From the NCBI GenBank assembly GCA_020344015.1, contig CP070812.1:4738978-4802977 (forward strand): a stretch of DNA of 64,000 nucleotides, given 5' to 3'. A program made the position numbers and the translations under genes. Source of the stretch: Gemmatimonadota bacterium (lineage in GTDB: Bacteria > Gemmatimonadota > Gemmatimonadetes > Palauibacterales > KS3-K002). This document shows positions 20,262-28,896 of this stretch, piece after piece; the stretch's first letter is position 1, and each line of letters opens with the position of its first letter. The notes beneath the pieces were generated by a model that ran no database searches, was not told where the DNA came from, and saw only the letters and a list, made by a program, of their open reading frames with translations.

Positions 20262-20681
20262 TCAATCCGAAGTTCCAAGCCTCCGCATCACGGCTCGGAT
20301 AGGCTCGAGGTCCGCCCAGACGCGCCACTCGGCCACTCGGTTATCCCGCACGACCGCTTTCCAAGCTGCAGGTGTCTCCCAGTGGTTCACGGGTTCTAGC
20401 TCACCGTCCACCGTGTAGGTCCCCGAGGCGATCCCCAGCAGCACGACGGCGTCTCCCGAGCTGATCGTCTCCTCCACATCGATCCGATAGTCCGGGACCA
20501 TCGCGTAATAACTGCGCCAGCTCTCCCGCATCGACTCGCGATCGCTCACCGTCACCGTCCCATCGGAGTCGATGAAGCGATGGTCCTCGGTCATCAGCTC
20601 ACAGAGTAGGCCCACGTCCCGCCGATTGATGCGGTCGACGAACTCCAGTGCTATGTCTATTGCTACCACGCAGCTAATCAC
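20262..20681 (-). CDS. SnoaL-like/NTF2-fold protein
   Basis: A 139-residue NTF2-like protein: helix ALEFVDRINRRDVGLLCELM, then strands including HRFIDSDGTVTVSD and MVPDYRIDVEETISSGDAVV, the typical SnoaL_2/ketosteroid-isomerase-like layout. A GTG start overlaps the upstream lipoprotein gene by 8 bases. The paired NTF2 genes suggest a heteromer or duplication, although sequence similarity between them is low. The function is unknown. Confidence 0.78.
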   Translation of the reverse strand: MISCVVAIDIALEFVDRINRRDVGLLCELMTEDHRFIDSDGTVTVSDRESMRESWRSYYAMVPDYRIDVEETISSGDAVVLLGIASGTYTVDGELEPVNHWETPAAWKAVVRDNRVAEWRVWADLEPIRAVMRRLGTSD

Positions 20682-21177
20682 TCTCGGGCGGCGGAAAGTG
20701 CCCCAACTGGGTCAGCATCGTGAGGTTGTCCCACTCGACCCACCACTCGGCGATCATTCCAGCTTCCAGCCGGATTATCACCAAGAACTTGCCGTCCACG
20801 TCCTTGCCGGACGGCGGGAACGGTCCCATGGGGCCGTCCTGTCTGCCGGTGAAGGTCGCCAGCACCGCGACCATATCCCCCTCGGCGACGAGGAGATCGA
20901 TCGTCTGCCAGGGGTTGGCAAACGATGCCATGTACTCCTCGTAGAAGGCGATGAAATCTTCACGGCTCCGTACCTGAACATCGGGCGTTGCCTGGCAGTG
21001 CCGCACCGCGTTCGGAGCCACGAGCTCCCTTATAGTTTCGATGTCGCCTTCGTTCTGGGCCTCGACGAAACGGCGCACGACCTCCTTGTTCACCTCCAAC
21101 TGGGCATCGGAGGACGGGCCGCAGCCGACCATTATCCCCAGCAGGGTGACCACTAGACCTCGATGTTGCTGTCGCAT
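20674..21177 (-). CDS. SnoaL-like (ester-cyclase type) lipoprotein
   Basis: A 167-residue protein with a short signal ending in a lipobox-like VGC (Cys19). The mature part has the ester-cyclase/SnoaL pattern: VVRRFVEAQNEGDIETIREL, a central His/Gln-rich loop, and IRLEAGMIAEWWVEWDNLTM. It may bind or turn over a small hydrophobic ligand in the cell envelope. It heads the two-gene NTF2 pair; a signal sequence on this fold is uncommon. Confidence 0.78.
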   Translation of the reverse strand: MRQQHRGLVVTLLGIMVGCGPSSDAQLEVNKEVVRRFVEAQNEGDIETIRELVAPNAVRHCQATPDVQVRSREDFIAFYEEYMASFANPWQTIDLLVAEGDMVAVLATFTGRQDGPMGPFPPSGKDVDGKFLVIIRLEAGMIAEWWVEWDNLTMLTQLGHFPPPESD

Positions 21178-21232
21178 CTGATTAGCCTCCCGTTTTCTGC
21201 CGAGTTAGTCGCTCTGTGATTCCGCTACGTTG

Positions 21233-22066
21233 TCAAAGGCCAAGCATCTCTTTCACGGCGAGCTTCAGATGCGTGGAAGTCGACGGATGGAGCCACTTGG
21301 GCGGACCGTAGTCGTCGAGTCCGAAGACCCGGACGCGACTAGTGAGCCCCGGATGTTCTGCATCCAGATCAGCCAGCAGCCCAGTCACCAGCTCCCGAAG
21401 CCGTGCTTCCGACCTTCTGCTGTAGATCAGGAATTTCGTGTCGCTATCGGCCAAATAGCTCATGAAGAGCCTGAGCCTCGGCCGCGGTAGGTCCTCGAAA
21501 TCCTGTCTGAAGCCAGAGTAGTGGATGATGACAAGGTCTGGTTCGAAGCTTGAGATCTCCTCGTCACGATGCCAGTTGGCGCCTATCGCTTCCTTCTGTC
21601 GACGGATCGGGAGATCGAGGAGGATGTCGCTGATGACGTCTGCATTCGTCCCGTTTGCAGCGAGCACCTCCTCGTCGTACACCCGGGTTGAGTGGGGCGA
21701 GTCCATTATGATGACAAGCGGGAGCGACTCGTCGTCGGCTGATAGCGCCTGGCCCCCCGCTGGCTCGGCGTCGGGGCTCAGCATCGAGAGCACCGCGCCC
21801 GTTACAACGAGCAGCAGGGCGATCATTAGCAGTTCGGGACCGCTGACTCGCTGACGCCCTTTCTCCCCGTGGTACCATGCGAGGATCAGCGTCACGAACA
21901 GGCCGCAGACTGCGATGAGGACGGCGATCTGCCCGATCAGGGCTGGCCAGGCGAATTGCCCGGCAACTATGTCGATCGCCTCGAGGAGCGCCCACGCCGC
22001 CGCAAGATAGGCGACAGCCCACTGAAAGAGCTTGCGGTCTCGCAGCTGCTGCAAGCTGAGGTCCAT
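21233..22066 (-). CDS. Membrane protein: Gemmatimonadota-type 3-TM module plus unknown alpha/beta domain
   Basis: A 277-residue inner-membrane protein. The N terminus (LQQLRDRKLFQWAVAYLAAA) and three membrane helices (about 13-32, 42-63, 78-96) match the module that in many bacteria precedes TPR or cyclase domains. Here it is instead joined to a ~170-residue soluble alpha/beta domain: strands LPLVIIMDS, DLVIIHYSG, KFLIYSRR and VRVFGLDDYGPP. This looks like a Rossmann- or SGNH-like fold but has no recognised motif; SPHSTRVYDEEV and WLHPSTSTH are its most distinctive pieces. Lone gene, 56 bp upstream of the SnoaL lipoprotein. Function unknown. Confidence 0.72.
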   Translation of the reverse strand: MDLSLQQLRDRKLFQWAVAYLAAAWALLEAIDIVAGQFAWPALIGQIAVLIAVCGLFVTLILAWYHGEKGRQRVSGPELLMIALLLVVTGAVLSMLSPDAEPAGGQALSADDESLPLVIIMDSPHSTRVYDEEVLAANGTNADVISDILLDLPIRRQKEAIGANWHRDEEISSFEPDLVIIHYSGFRQDFEDLPRPRLRLFMSYLADSDTKFLIYSRRSEARLRELVTGLLADLDAEHPGLTSRVRVFGLDDYGPPKWLHPSTSTHLKLAVKEMLGL

Positions 22067-22210
22067 GATCTCGCCACCCTGGTTCAGCCACCTAAGGGAC
22101 CGGCGTTAGACGTCAGCCACGGCTCGCTACAAGCTTGAGTAACGGCCGAGTTTCTTGGCGTGGGTAACCCGGGCGGCGTGCGGGGGTGCTGCGAAGGACG
22201 CAGCCTGACA

Positions 22211-22239
22211 AGAAAAGGGGCCGTCCACCGCCCGGCCCC
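22211..22239 (-). terminator. Rho-independent terminator for the M24 peptidase gene
   Basis: Read on the minus strand, CGGCCCC closes a stem with GGGGCCG (plus positions 22217-22223 and 22233-22239), and is followed by TTTTCTTGT. It lies about 110 bp after the peptidase stop. The rest of 22067-22349 shows nothing recognisable. Confidence 0.75.
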
Positions 22240-22349
22240 ACACGGCACGCAAAATAGCGGCGCGAGCGCTGGACAGCCACCGGCGAGCTGGCCGGCCGTC
22301 GCTCACACTAGCTCAAGACGTGTCTGCGTCGCAGGTAGCTCCTGCCGCC

Positions 22350-23717
22350 CTAGCGAACGAGGTGGAAGTGCTCCTGGCGGCTCAGCACCCAGTGCCGCGC
22401 GCCGTCGGCATCGATGTACGCATCCTCTTCCAGCGCCATGCGCACCCGCTCGCCGTCCCATTCCGCTACCGGCGAGGTGGCCTGTAGCTCGATGGAGTAC
22501 CAGGTGTTCGGCCGTAGCGGTACGTCGCCGCGGCCGGGCACCCCCTCCTGGCGGTCCCAGAGCCCGATCAGCGGGCCGGCGCCGTGACCGTGGTCGCCGA
22601 CGGGATGGCTGTAGACGGTGCCGTCGATGCCAGCGTCGCGCATCCGAGCCAGTGCCCTTCGCAGCACCTCGTTACCCGTGCGGCCCGGTTGCATCTCCTC
22701 CGTCACGATGTCCTGGAGCTGGTTGCCGGCGGCCAGGGCTTGCTTGAGCCCCTCCGGCGCATCGGTTTCGCCGGGGCGCAGCACGTAGCCCATGTGCTGG
22801 GTGTCGGTATTGAGTCCCAGCGCGGTGACGCCGAAATCGCAGTGTAGGACATCGCCGTGCATGATCACTGGGTTAGAAGATTCAACGCCGCCACGGCGCT
22901 GGACTTCCACCGAGGCGTGGAACCAGGTGTCGAGCCCCAGGTCGTTGAGTCGCTGGCGCATCCACCATCTCACGTCTTCGGTGCGTGTGATACCGGGCGT
23001 GATGACTTCGTTCGAGAAGGCCGTGGCGATGATCTCGTGTGCGATCTTCGTCATCTCGATGAAGGTCGGCAGCATCTCGGGCAGACGCTCGGAGATGTAG
23101 TCGAGGGCCAGTCGCTCGCGACGTACCACACGATCCCGGTACGGTTCCGGTATCGCGGCGCTCATCTGCTCCCACTCGCCGACGCTCAGGCCGTCGGAGA
23201 AGGCGAAGGTGTGCGAGGTGTTGACCGCTATTGTCTGGGGGTCGCACCCTTCGACGATGGGCGGCAGCAGGTTCCACTGGTCGGGCCCGAAGGGCTCGGC
23301 CCGGCGCTCCTGCCCGCCGGCGGCGCCCGTCGCGGCGTCGGGATCGCGGACGACACGGTAGAGACCACCCTGCGAGTTACCGCCGATGGCGATGCGCTCG
23401 ACGCCCTCCTCGGGTCCGCGATCGCAGAAGACGTAGATGGTACGGCGGCGCGCGGCCAGGGTGGTGGGCGACACGAGGCCGACGAAGACGGGATCCTCGT
23501 TGTACTCCCGCATCGGGATGATCCACATATCCACACCGTGCTCCCGCATCAGGCGCGGCAGCACACGCTCGAGGCGTAGCTGCAGCCAACCCTGCTGGAT
23601 CGCCGTCTGCGCGCGCAGCGTGCCGAGCGGGCGCTCCTGGGCCCGAGCGGGGGTAGCGGGGGTTACGAGTGTGGCTGCGACGGATAGTGCGGTGACGGCC
23701 AATAGCGTGCGTTTCAT
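22350..23717 (-). CDS. Secreted M24 metallopeptidase (Xaa-Pro aminopeptidase family)
   Basis: A 455-residue pita-bread peptidase with a signal peptide (MKRTLLAVTALSVAATLV, cleavage near ARAQ). The ATG at 23717 has GGGAGAG 7 bases upstream. All five expected metal ligands can be placed: Asp in LHCDFGV, Asp in NTDTQH, His in SHPVGDHGHG, Glu in YSIELQA and Glu in LEEDAYI. It should bind two divalent metals and cut N-terminal dipeptides, probably with proline at P1', in the periplasm. Single-gene transcript, divergent from the FprA gene. Confidence 0.88.
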   Translation of the reverse strand: MKRTLLAVTALSVAATLVTPATPARAQERPLGTLRAQTAIQQGWLQLRLERVLPRLMREHGVDMWIIPMREYNEDPVFVGLVSPTTLAARRRTIYVFCDRGPEEGVERIAIGGNSQGGLYRVVRDPDAATGAAGGQERRAEPFGPDQWNLLPPIVEGCDPQTIAVNTSHTFAFSDGLSVGEWEQMSAAIPEPYRDRVVRRERLALDYISERLPEMLPTFIEMTKIAHEIIATAFSNEVITPGITRTEDVRWWMRQRLNDLGLDTWFHASVEVQRRGGVESSNPVIMHGDVLHCDFGVTALGLNTDTQHMGYVLRPGETDAPEGLKQALAAGNQLQDIVTEEMQPGRTGNEVLRRALARMRDAGIDGTVYSHPVGDHGHGAGPLIGLWDRQEGVPGRGDVPLRPNTWYSIELQATSPVAEWDGERVRMALEEDAYIDADGARHWVLSRQEHFHLVR

Positions 23718-23830
23718 GGGCTCGCGCTCTCCCTTTGTGAGGTCAGGTCTGCAAGCTAGCCGTCGCGCCACGGCCTCGACAACCCATCTGAGCGTCGGCC
23801 GGGCCACGGGTCGCCGGGCCCGCCGACCTT

Positions 23831-23845
23831 ACCTATGATATAGGT
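23831..23845. promoter_or_regulatory. Perfect dyad in divergent promoter region
   Basis: ACCTAT-GAT-ATAGGT is a perfect 6-3-6 palindrome placed between the divergent M24 peptidase and FprA genes. TATGAT (23834-23839) inside it resembles a -10 box reading toward the FprA gene, although no -35 is visible. It may be an operator. Short palindromes arise by chance, so confidence is limited. Confidence 0.4.
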
Positions 23846-23906
23846 GTTATCCCAAGGCCAGCGGGCCCAAAAAGCCGAGAAATGCCAAGGAAAGGGACGG
23901 GAACGC

Positions 23907-25310
23907 ATGACGCGACCGGGTAGCGATGCCCAGCCGCTCAGGGTAGCGATCGTCGGGTCCGGCCCCGCCGGATTCTACACCGCTGAGAAACTGCTCAAAC
24001 AGAAGAACACCGTGGTTCAGGTCGACATGTTCGACCGGCTACCTACACCGTTCGGGCTCGTGCGGTTCGGCGTGGCGCCGGACCACGAGAAGATCAAGAA
24101 CGTCACCCGCGTATACGCGAAGACGGCGGAGCATCCCGCCTTCCGCTTCTTCGGCAACGTCGACATCGGCAAGCATGTCACGCTGACCGAGTTGAAGCGG
24201 CACTTCCATCAGATCTGTTACACGACCGGTGCACAGACCGACCGGCGGATGAGCATTCCCGGTGAGGACCTGGAACGAAGTCATCCGGCGACCGAATTCG
24301 TCGCCTGGTACAACGGTCATCCCGAGTACCGGGACTATGAGTTCGATCTTTCGGTGGAGCGCGCGGCGGTCGTTGGTGTCGGCAACGTAGCCGTCGACGT
24401 GGCGCGCATCCTTTGTCGCACGCCCGAAGAGTTGGCGACCACCGACATCGCCGACTACGCGGCGGAGGCGCTCGCGCAGAGCAATATCAAGGAGGTCTAC
24501 ATCCTGGGCCGTCGCGGACCCGTGCAGGCCAAGTTCACGAACCCGGAGGTCAAAGAACTCGGTGAGATGGAGGGCGCCGATATCGCGGTGCTGGCCGAAG
24601 AGGTCGAGCTCGACACGCTGAGTCGCAAAGAACTGGCGGAGAGCGAGGACAAAACCACGGCCAAGAAGGTCGAGATCCTGCAGAGCTTCGTCGATCGACC
24701 GGCTACGACCAAACCGAAGAAGTTGACGCTCAGGTTCCTGGTCTCGCCGGTCGAGCTCTACGGCGACGAGAGCGGCCGCGTGGCGGGCGTGAAGCTGGTG
24801 AAGAACGAGCTCTACGCCAGCGACGATGGATCGCTGCGCCCCAGGGCGACCGCCGAATACGAGGAGATGCCCGTCGACATCGTCTTTCGCTCGGTCGGCT
24901 ACCTGGGCGTGCCGCTGGCTGATATACCCTTCCACGATCGCTGGGGTATCGTCCCCAATCAGAAGGGGCGTGTCATCGCTCCGGAGACGGACGAACCGAT
25001 GACCGGTCTATACGTCGCCGGCTGGATCAAGCGCGGTCCGTCAGGGGTCATCGGCACCAATAAGCCGTGTGCCGCCGAGACGGTCGAATGCATGCTGGAA
25101 GACCTGAGCGCCGGTGCGCTTCTGAGTCCGGAGGCCCCTGACCTGGCGTCGGCGGAGGAGTCGGTGCGCCGAGGCCAGCCGGACTTCTTCTCCTGGTCCG
25201 ATTGGAAGCGTATCCAGGAGCTGGAGGATGCGAGGGGTGAAGAGCAAGGTCGGCCGCGGGTGAAATTCACCACGGTCGAAGAGATGCTGGCGGCTCTAGG
25301 CCGCCGATAG
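23907..25310 (+). CDS. fprA: FprA-type ferredoxin/adrenodoxin-NADP+ reductase
   Basis: A 467-residue flavoprotein of the adrenodoxin-reductase-like FprA group. FAD is bound by VAIVGSGPAGFYTAEKLL and NADP(H) by AAVVGVGNVAVDVARIL; the C-terminal signature GLYVAGWIKRGPSGVIGTNK is typical of the family. It exchanges electrons between NADPH and a ferredoxin in the cytoplasm. The ATG at 23907 is used, after a purine-rich stretch. The next gene starts 15 bases downstream, and the molybdenum-enzyme factors follow, so it may supply reduced ferredoxin to the hydroxylase encoded at 13965-17941; that link is inference. Confidence 0.92.
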   Translation: MTRPGSDAQPLRVAIVGSGPAGFYTAEKLLKQKNTVVQVDMFDRLPTPFGLVRFGVAPDHEKIKNVTRVYAKTAEHPAFRFFGNVDIGKHVTLTELKRHFHQICYTTGAQTDRRMSIPGEDLERSHPATEFVAWYNGHPEYRDYEFDLSVERAAVVGVGNVAVDVARILCRTPEELATTDIADYAAEALAQSNIKEVYILGRRGPVQAKFTNPEVKELGEMEGADIAVLAEEVELDTLSRKELAESEDKTTAKKVEILQSFVDRPATTKPKKLTLRFLVSPVELYGDESGRVAGVKLVKNELYASDDGSLRPRATAEYEEMPVDIVFRSVGYLGVPLADIPFHDRWGIVPNQKGRVIAPETDEPMTGLYVAGWIKRGPSGVIGTNKPCAAETVECMLEDLSAGALLSPEAPDLASAEESVRRGQPDFFSWSDWKRIQELEDARGEEQGRPRVKFTTVEEMLAALGRR

Positions 25311-25325
25311 CGGGAGGTCTTAAGC

Positions 25326-26165
25326 ATGGGTGCCTTCACTTCGATTACCGCAGCGGTCCGCACAAGGACCGGACGCAAGAGCGGGACCTCGGCGTTTGCC
25401 CGGCTGATGATCATCCAGCACGGCCGCGCCCTTCTCGATCGGGAGATGAAGTCGGCCGAGACGGTCGGCAGCCTGAGACGCAAGGAGTGCCTCTACTACT
25501 TCGAGGCTCTGCCGCCGGAGGCGGCGGAGAATCTCACCGACGAGCTGATCGGACCGGACGATCTCCAGGTCCGGCTCGGCTTCGACGAGATCGGCTCTTG
25601 GGAGCCGGAGCTGGCGCTGGTCTGGGCCCGGTCGCGGGGGAAAGGTACGATCCCGCTGGCTTTGGACATGGGATTGACTGGCACGCTCAGCGGCGATGAG
25701 CGCGTCGGCGTCCCTTCGATTGACGTTCGGCGCGTTGCTGTCGGGGCGGGCGACACGCTCATCCGGCGTTTGCTGCTGGTCGTGGTCACCTACGATGCGC
25801 CCTATGCGGGGACCGACGATCCGATCTGGGTGCGAGTCAGGACGGCTGCCGGAGTGGCGGCGCATCATGTCGTCACCGACACGCCGCAGACCGACTTGGA
25901 GATCGACACGGCCAACATCTACGAGTTGCCGGTGGAAGTACCGTTCACGAAGGACGATCTGGCGCACAGCGATAACGGCGAGATCCGCTTGGGGATCCAC
26001 GGGAGCGACAAGTGGGTTCCGAAACGGGTGCTCTTGTTCGGCCTCGACGACGCGTCGGGCGCGCCACGCAGCGTGGTCTCGCTGGTCCGGCTCTCCGACC
26101 CGGGGCCACTGAGCGCCGATCCGACGGAAGGCGTGCCATCGATCGTGTTGGCCCTCGACCAATGA
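25326..26165 (+). CDS. Hypothetical protein in the molybdenum-factor operon
   Basis: A 279-residue protein that I do not recognise. The start follows GGGAGG. Residues 1-110 are mixed helical; residues ~120-260 are beta-rich (VGAGDTLIRRLLLVVVTYDA, DPIWVRVRTAAGV, GEIRLGIHGSDKWVPKRVLL) and recall a PLAT/LH2-type sandwich, although I cannot confirm it. No cysteine pair, signal peptide or membrane helix is seen. It overlaps the MocA-like gene by four bases (ATGA), so the products are probably needed together. Confidence 0.7.
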   Translation: MGAFTSITAAVRTRTGRKSGTSAFARLMIIQHGRALLDREMKSAETVGSLRRKECLYYFEALPPEAAENLTDELIGPDDLQVRLGFDEIGSWEPELALVWARSRGKGTIPLALDMGLTGTLSGDERVGVPSIDVRRVAVGAGDTLIRRLLLVVVTYDAPYAGTDDPIWVRVRTAAGVAAHHVVTDTPQTDLEIDTANIYELPVEVPFTKDDLAHSDNGEIRLGIHGSDKWVPKRVLLFGLDDASGAPRSVVSLVRLSDPGPLSADPTEGVPSIVLALDQ

Positions 26166-26746
26166 TCGCCGGAATCGTGCTCGCCGGCGGCCGGTCGCAA
26201 CGCATGGGCCGGCGCAAGGCAACGCTGAAGGTCGGGGATGAGATCTTCCTGGAGCGTGCCGTGCGTGTGCTTCGGGAGGGCGGTTGCGGGGACATCGTTG
26301 TCGTGCTGGGTGTCGACGAGCCGGAGCTCACGAGCCTCACTGCAAGTTCTGGGGTCCGCGCGACCAAAAGCGGCGGCGGCCCCGAACAGATCGACTCGCT
26401 GCGCGCCGGGCTTCGTGCGCTGCCCGCGACGGTGGAGGCAGCGGTCGTGATCCCCGTCGATCACCCGCTGATCGAGCCGAGCACCGTGACGACCATCATC
26501 GAGACGTTCGAGGCCTGCCGCGCACCGGTGGTGCGTGTGTCGCACGGAGGCCGGCGCGGCCACCCGGTGTTATTCGCTGCGAACGTGTTCGATGAGCTGT
26601 TGAGCTCAGAACTTCCTCAGGGAGCCCGTACCGTCATACGGGCGCACGACGGCGACCTGGTCGAGGTCGATGTGGATGATCCCGGCGTCCTGATCGACAT
26701 CAACAGGCCAGCGGATTACGAGGAGCACGTGGGAGAGCTCGATTGA
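26162..26746 (+). CDS. mocA: Molybdenum cofactor nucleotidyltransferase (MocA/MobA-like)
   Basis: A 194-residue NTP-transferase. The start loop GIVLAGGRSQRMGRRKATL is the signature of MocA/MobA enzymes, which attach CMP or GMP to molybdopterin; PVDHPLIEPSTV holds the metal-binding Asp and RRGHPVLF is the conserved C-terminal motif that favours the MocA (cytidylyl) type. The ATG overlaps the previous stop. It stands directly upstream of xdhC-type genes, as in many molybdenum-hydroxylase clusters. Confidence 0.88.
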   Translation: MIAGIVLAGGRSQRMGRRKATLKVGDEIFLERAVRVLREGGCGDIVVVLGVDEPELTSLTASSGVRATKSGGGPEQIDSLRAGLRALPATVEAAVVIPVDHPLIEPSTVTTIIETFEACRAPVVRVSHGGRRGHPVLFAANVFDELLSSELPQGARTVIRAHDGDLVEVDVDDPGVLIDINRPADYEEHVGELD

Positions 26747-27576
26747 GCGAAGGAGAGGTTACCGCGGCGTCAGCCGCGAGATGGGCACTGGAGGCGCACG
26801 AGGGCAGTGAGCCCGTAGCGCTGGTGACCGTGGTGAAAGCGCCGAGTGAAAGGGCCGTCGGCCGGCGGCTCGTGGTGACGGAGTCGGCGCTGCACGGGAC
26901 GCTGGGTGGCCCGGAGCTCGACGGGCTGGCCGCGGCACATGCCCGAGAGTCGCTGGCGGCGCGCGAGGGCGGTGTCGTGGAGATCGAGTGGTCGGATGGC
27001 GTCTGGGACATCTACATCGAAACGCAGTACCCGATCCCCGAGCTGCATATCGTTGGCGCCGGCCACATCGCGCGGCCGCTTTGCCGGCTCGCCGCGACCC
27101 TAGGTTTTCGCGTGACGATCAGCGATGACCGCCCCGAGTTCGCCAGCCGGGAGTGGTTCCCCGAGGCGGAGCGGATCAGAGTCGTCGACTTCGACCAGGC
27201 GTTCGAAGGGGTCGCGATCGGGCCTGAGAGCTATGTCGTGCTGGTGACTCGCGGGCACAAGTATGACTACGATTGCATCCTGCAGCTGCTGAGGATGGAG
27301 GCCCAGCCCGCCTACCTGGGTATGATCGGCAGCCGGCGACGCGTGCGGGCAACATTCGAGGCGTTGGTGCGTGATGGGATTGAACCCAGTCGGCTGTCAG
27401 AGGTCCACGCGCCGATCGGGCTCGATATCGGCGCCGAGACGCCGGAAGAGATCGCCCTTGCCATCGCGGCCGAGATCGTGGCGACGCGGAGGGGTGGCGG
27501 CGGTGCAAGGCTGAGCGACGAAGAGCGCGTGCTGGACCGCGTGGCGCGCGCGCGTGGGTCGGAAGGGGGTCGGTGA
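26743..27576 (+). CDS. xdhC: XdhC-family maturation protein with Rossmann domain
   Basis: A 277-residue protein. Residues 1-95 are a degenerate XdhC/CoxI domain (GRRLVVTESALHGTLGGPEL), lacking the Cys motif, and residues ~100-260 are the XdhC Rossmann domain (LHIVGAGHIARPLCRLAATL, then MIGSRRRV and IGLDIGAETPEEIALAIAAE). XdhC proteins bind molybdenum cofactor, help its sulfuration and insert it into the hydroxylase. It overlaps its neighbours on both sides by four bases. The missing motif is supplied by the next gene. Confidence 0.88.
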   Translation: MSEGEVTAASAARWALEAHEGSEPVALVTVVKAPSERAVGRRLVVTESALHGTLGGPELDGLAAAHARESLAAREGGVVEIEWSDGVWDIYIETQYPIPELHIVGAGHIARPLCRLAATLGFRVTISDDRPEFASREWFPEAERIRVVDFDQAFEGVAIGPESYVVLVTRGHKYDYDCILQLLRMEAQPAYLGMIGSRRRVRATFEALVRDGIEPSRLSEVHAPIGLDIGAETPEEIALAIAAEIVATRRGGGGARLSDEERVLDRVARARGSEGGR

Positions 27577-27902
27577 GATTGGAGGACCGCGAAATCTACG
27601 TTGCCATCGCCCAAGCGGCTGAGGTCGGTCAACGGATGGCACTTGCCACTGTTGTGCGTGTCAGAGGATCGACGCCCAGAGGAGCGGGTAGCAAAATGCT
27701 CATCGCGGCGGGCGGCGAGCAGATCGGCACGATCGGCGGCGGTTGCGGCGAAGCGGAAGTACTGATGGCGGCCGAGGACGTCATCGAGACCGGCCTTCCC
27801 AGGCTCATTCGCGTCGAGCTAACCGACGACTACCTCTCCTTTAGTCCCGCTGTCTGCGGCGGCGTGATGGAGATCTTCCTCGAGCCGCTGACCAGCGATT
27901 AG
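27573..27902 (+). CDS. Stand-alone XdhC/CoxI N-terminal domain
   Basis: A 109-residue protein that consists only of the XdhC_CoxI domain: LATVVRVRGSTPRGAGSKML, the intact cofactor motif GTIGGGCGEAEV, and CGGVMEIFLEP at the end. It complements the preceding protein, whose own copy of this domain is degenerate. Start is GTG, overlapping by four bases. The gene converges on the aldo/keto reductase with a four-base overlap of the stops. Confidence 0.85.
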   Translation: MRLEDREIYVAIAQAAEVGQRMALATVVRVRGSTPRGAGSKMLIAAGGEQIGTIGGGCGEAEVLMAAEDVIETGLPRLIRVELTDDYLSFSPAVCGGVMEIFLEPLTSD

Positions 27903-28852
27903 GCCTCCGTCACCCGGTCGATCGCTGCAACCAGATCCTCGCTCAACTCGACACCGGCAGCTGCGGCGTTGCCCTCTACATGCTCGATCTTGGTGGCGCC
28001 GACGATGGCCGATGTAACCTCTGGACGTCGCAAGCACCAGGCGAGTGCCAGCTGCGGCAGCGTCAAGCCAGCCTCCTCCGCCAGCCCCTTCAAACGCCGG
28101 ACGGCCTCCAGTCCCTGCTCGCTGAACCACGGCCCCATGAACGTCCTGCCGATCTGATCGGCGGCACGTGAATCGGGTGGTACGTCATCGATCGAAGTGT
28201 ACTTGCCGGACAGCAGCCCGCGGGCCAGCGGCGAGTAAACGATCAGTCCGAGTCCTTCGCGGGCACAGGTGTCCAGGACACCGTTCGTTTCGATCTCGCG
28301 TTGAAAGATATGGTACTGGGGTTGGTTCGAGATCAGGCGTCGGAGCCCCAACTCCCGGCCCAGCTTCACGGCGTCGTGGATGTTCTCCGCCGACCACAGA
28401 CTGACGCCGCCATACAGCACCTTCCCCTGCGCTATAAGGTCATCAATCGCCTGCAACGTCTCGTCGAGCGGTGTCTCCTCGTCGTATCGATGGCACTGGA
28501 AGAGGTCGAGGTAGTCGGTGCCCAGTCGCCGTAGGCTCATGTGCACCTGCTCGCAGATGTGCTTACGTGAGAGGCCACGGTCGTTGGGCCCGGGCCCGAC
28601 GGGGAAATAGGCTTTGGTGGCGAGCACAAACTCGTGCCGCGGCAGCGGTTTCAGTGCCTTTCCCAACACTTCCTCGCCGCGGCCCATGGCATAGACGTTC
28701 GCTGTGTCGAAGAGGTTGATGCCGAGCTCGAAGGCGAGCTGCACGCACTCGAGCGCGACTCGCTCGTCCATCTTGTGACCGAAGGTGAGCCAGCTGCCGA
28801 GCGAGATCGTGCTGACCTTGATGCCGGAATTGCCCAGGCTGCGATACTTCAT
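27899..28852 (-). CDS. Aldo/keto reductase (potassium-channel-beta-like)
   Basis: A 317-residue NADP-dependent oxidoreductase with a TIM-barrel. The catalytic Asp and Tyr lie in LFDTANVYAMGRGEEVLG, the Lys in EFVLATKAYF and the His in LFQCHRYDEETP; QPQYHIFQREIE and SAIVGATKIEHVEGN mark the AKR6/Kv-beta-like subgroup. It reduces aldehydes or ketones; the substrate is unknown. It is 44 bp downstream of the GyrA gene on the same strand. Confidence 0.9.
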   Translation of the reverse strand: MKYRSLGNSGIKVSTISLGSWLTFGHKMDERVALECVQLAFELGINLFDTANVYAMGRGEEVLGKALKPLPRHEFVLATKAYFPVGPGPNDRGLSRKHICEQVHMSLRRLGTDYLDLFQCHRYDEETPLDETLQAIDDLIAQGKVLYGGVSLWSAENIHDAVKLGRELGLRRLISNQPQYHIFQREIETNGVLDTCAREGLGLIVYSPLARGLLSGKYTSIDDVPPDSRAADQIGRTFMGPWFSEQGLEAVRRLKGLAEEAGLTLPQLALAWCLRRPEVTSAIVGATKIEHVEGNAAAAGVELSEDLVAAIDRVTEA

Positions 28853-28896
28853 CGAGTCCTTTCCTGCCGGTATCCAGATCCGAAGTGTTCCGGACG

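Noticed and set aside
22160-22747. Open frame of 195 codons over the M24 peptidase terminator
   Set aside because: It crosses a terminator hairpin and runs antisense to the M24 coding end; Arg/Ser/Pro-rich translation without family signal.
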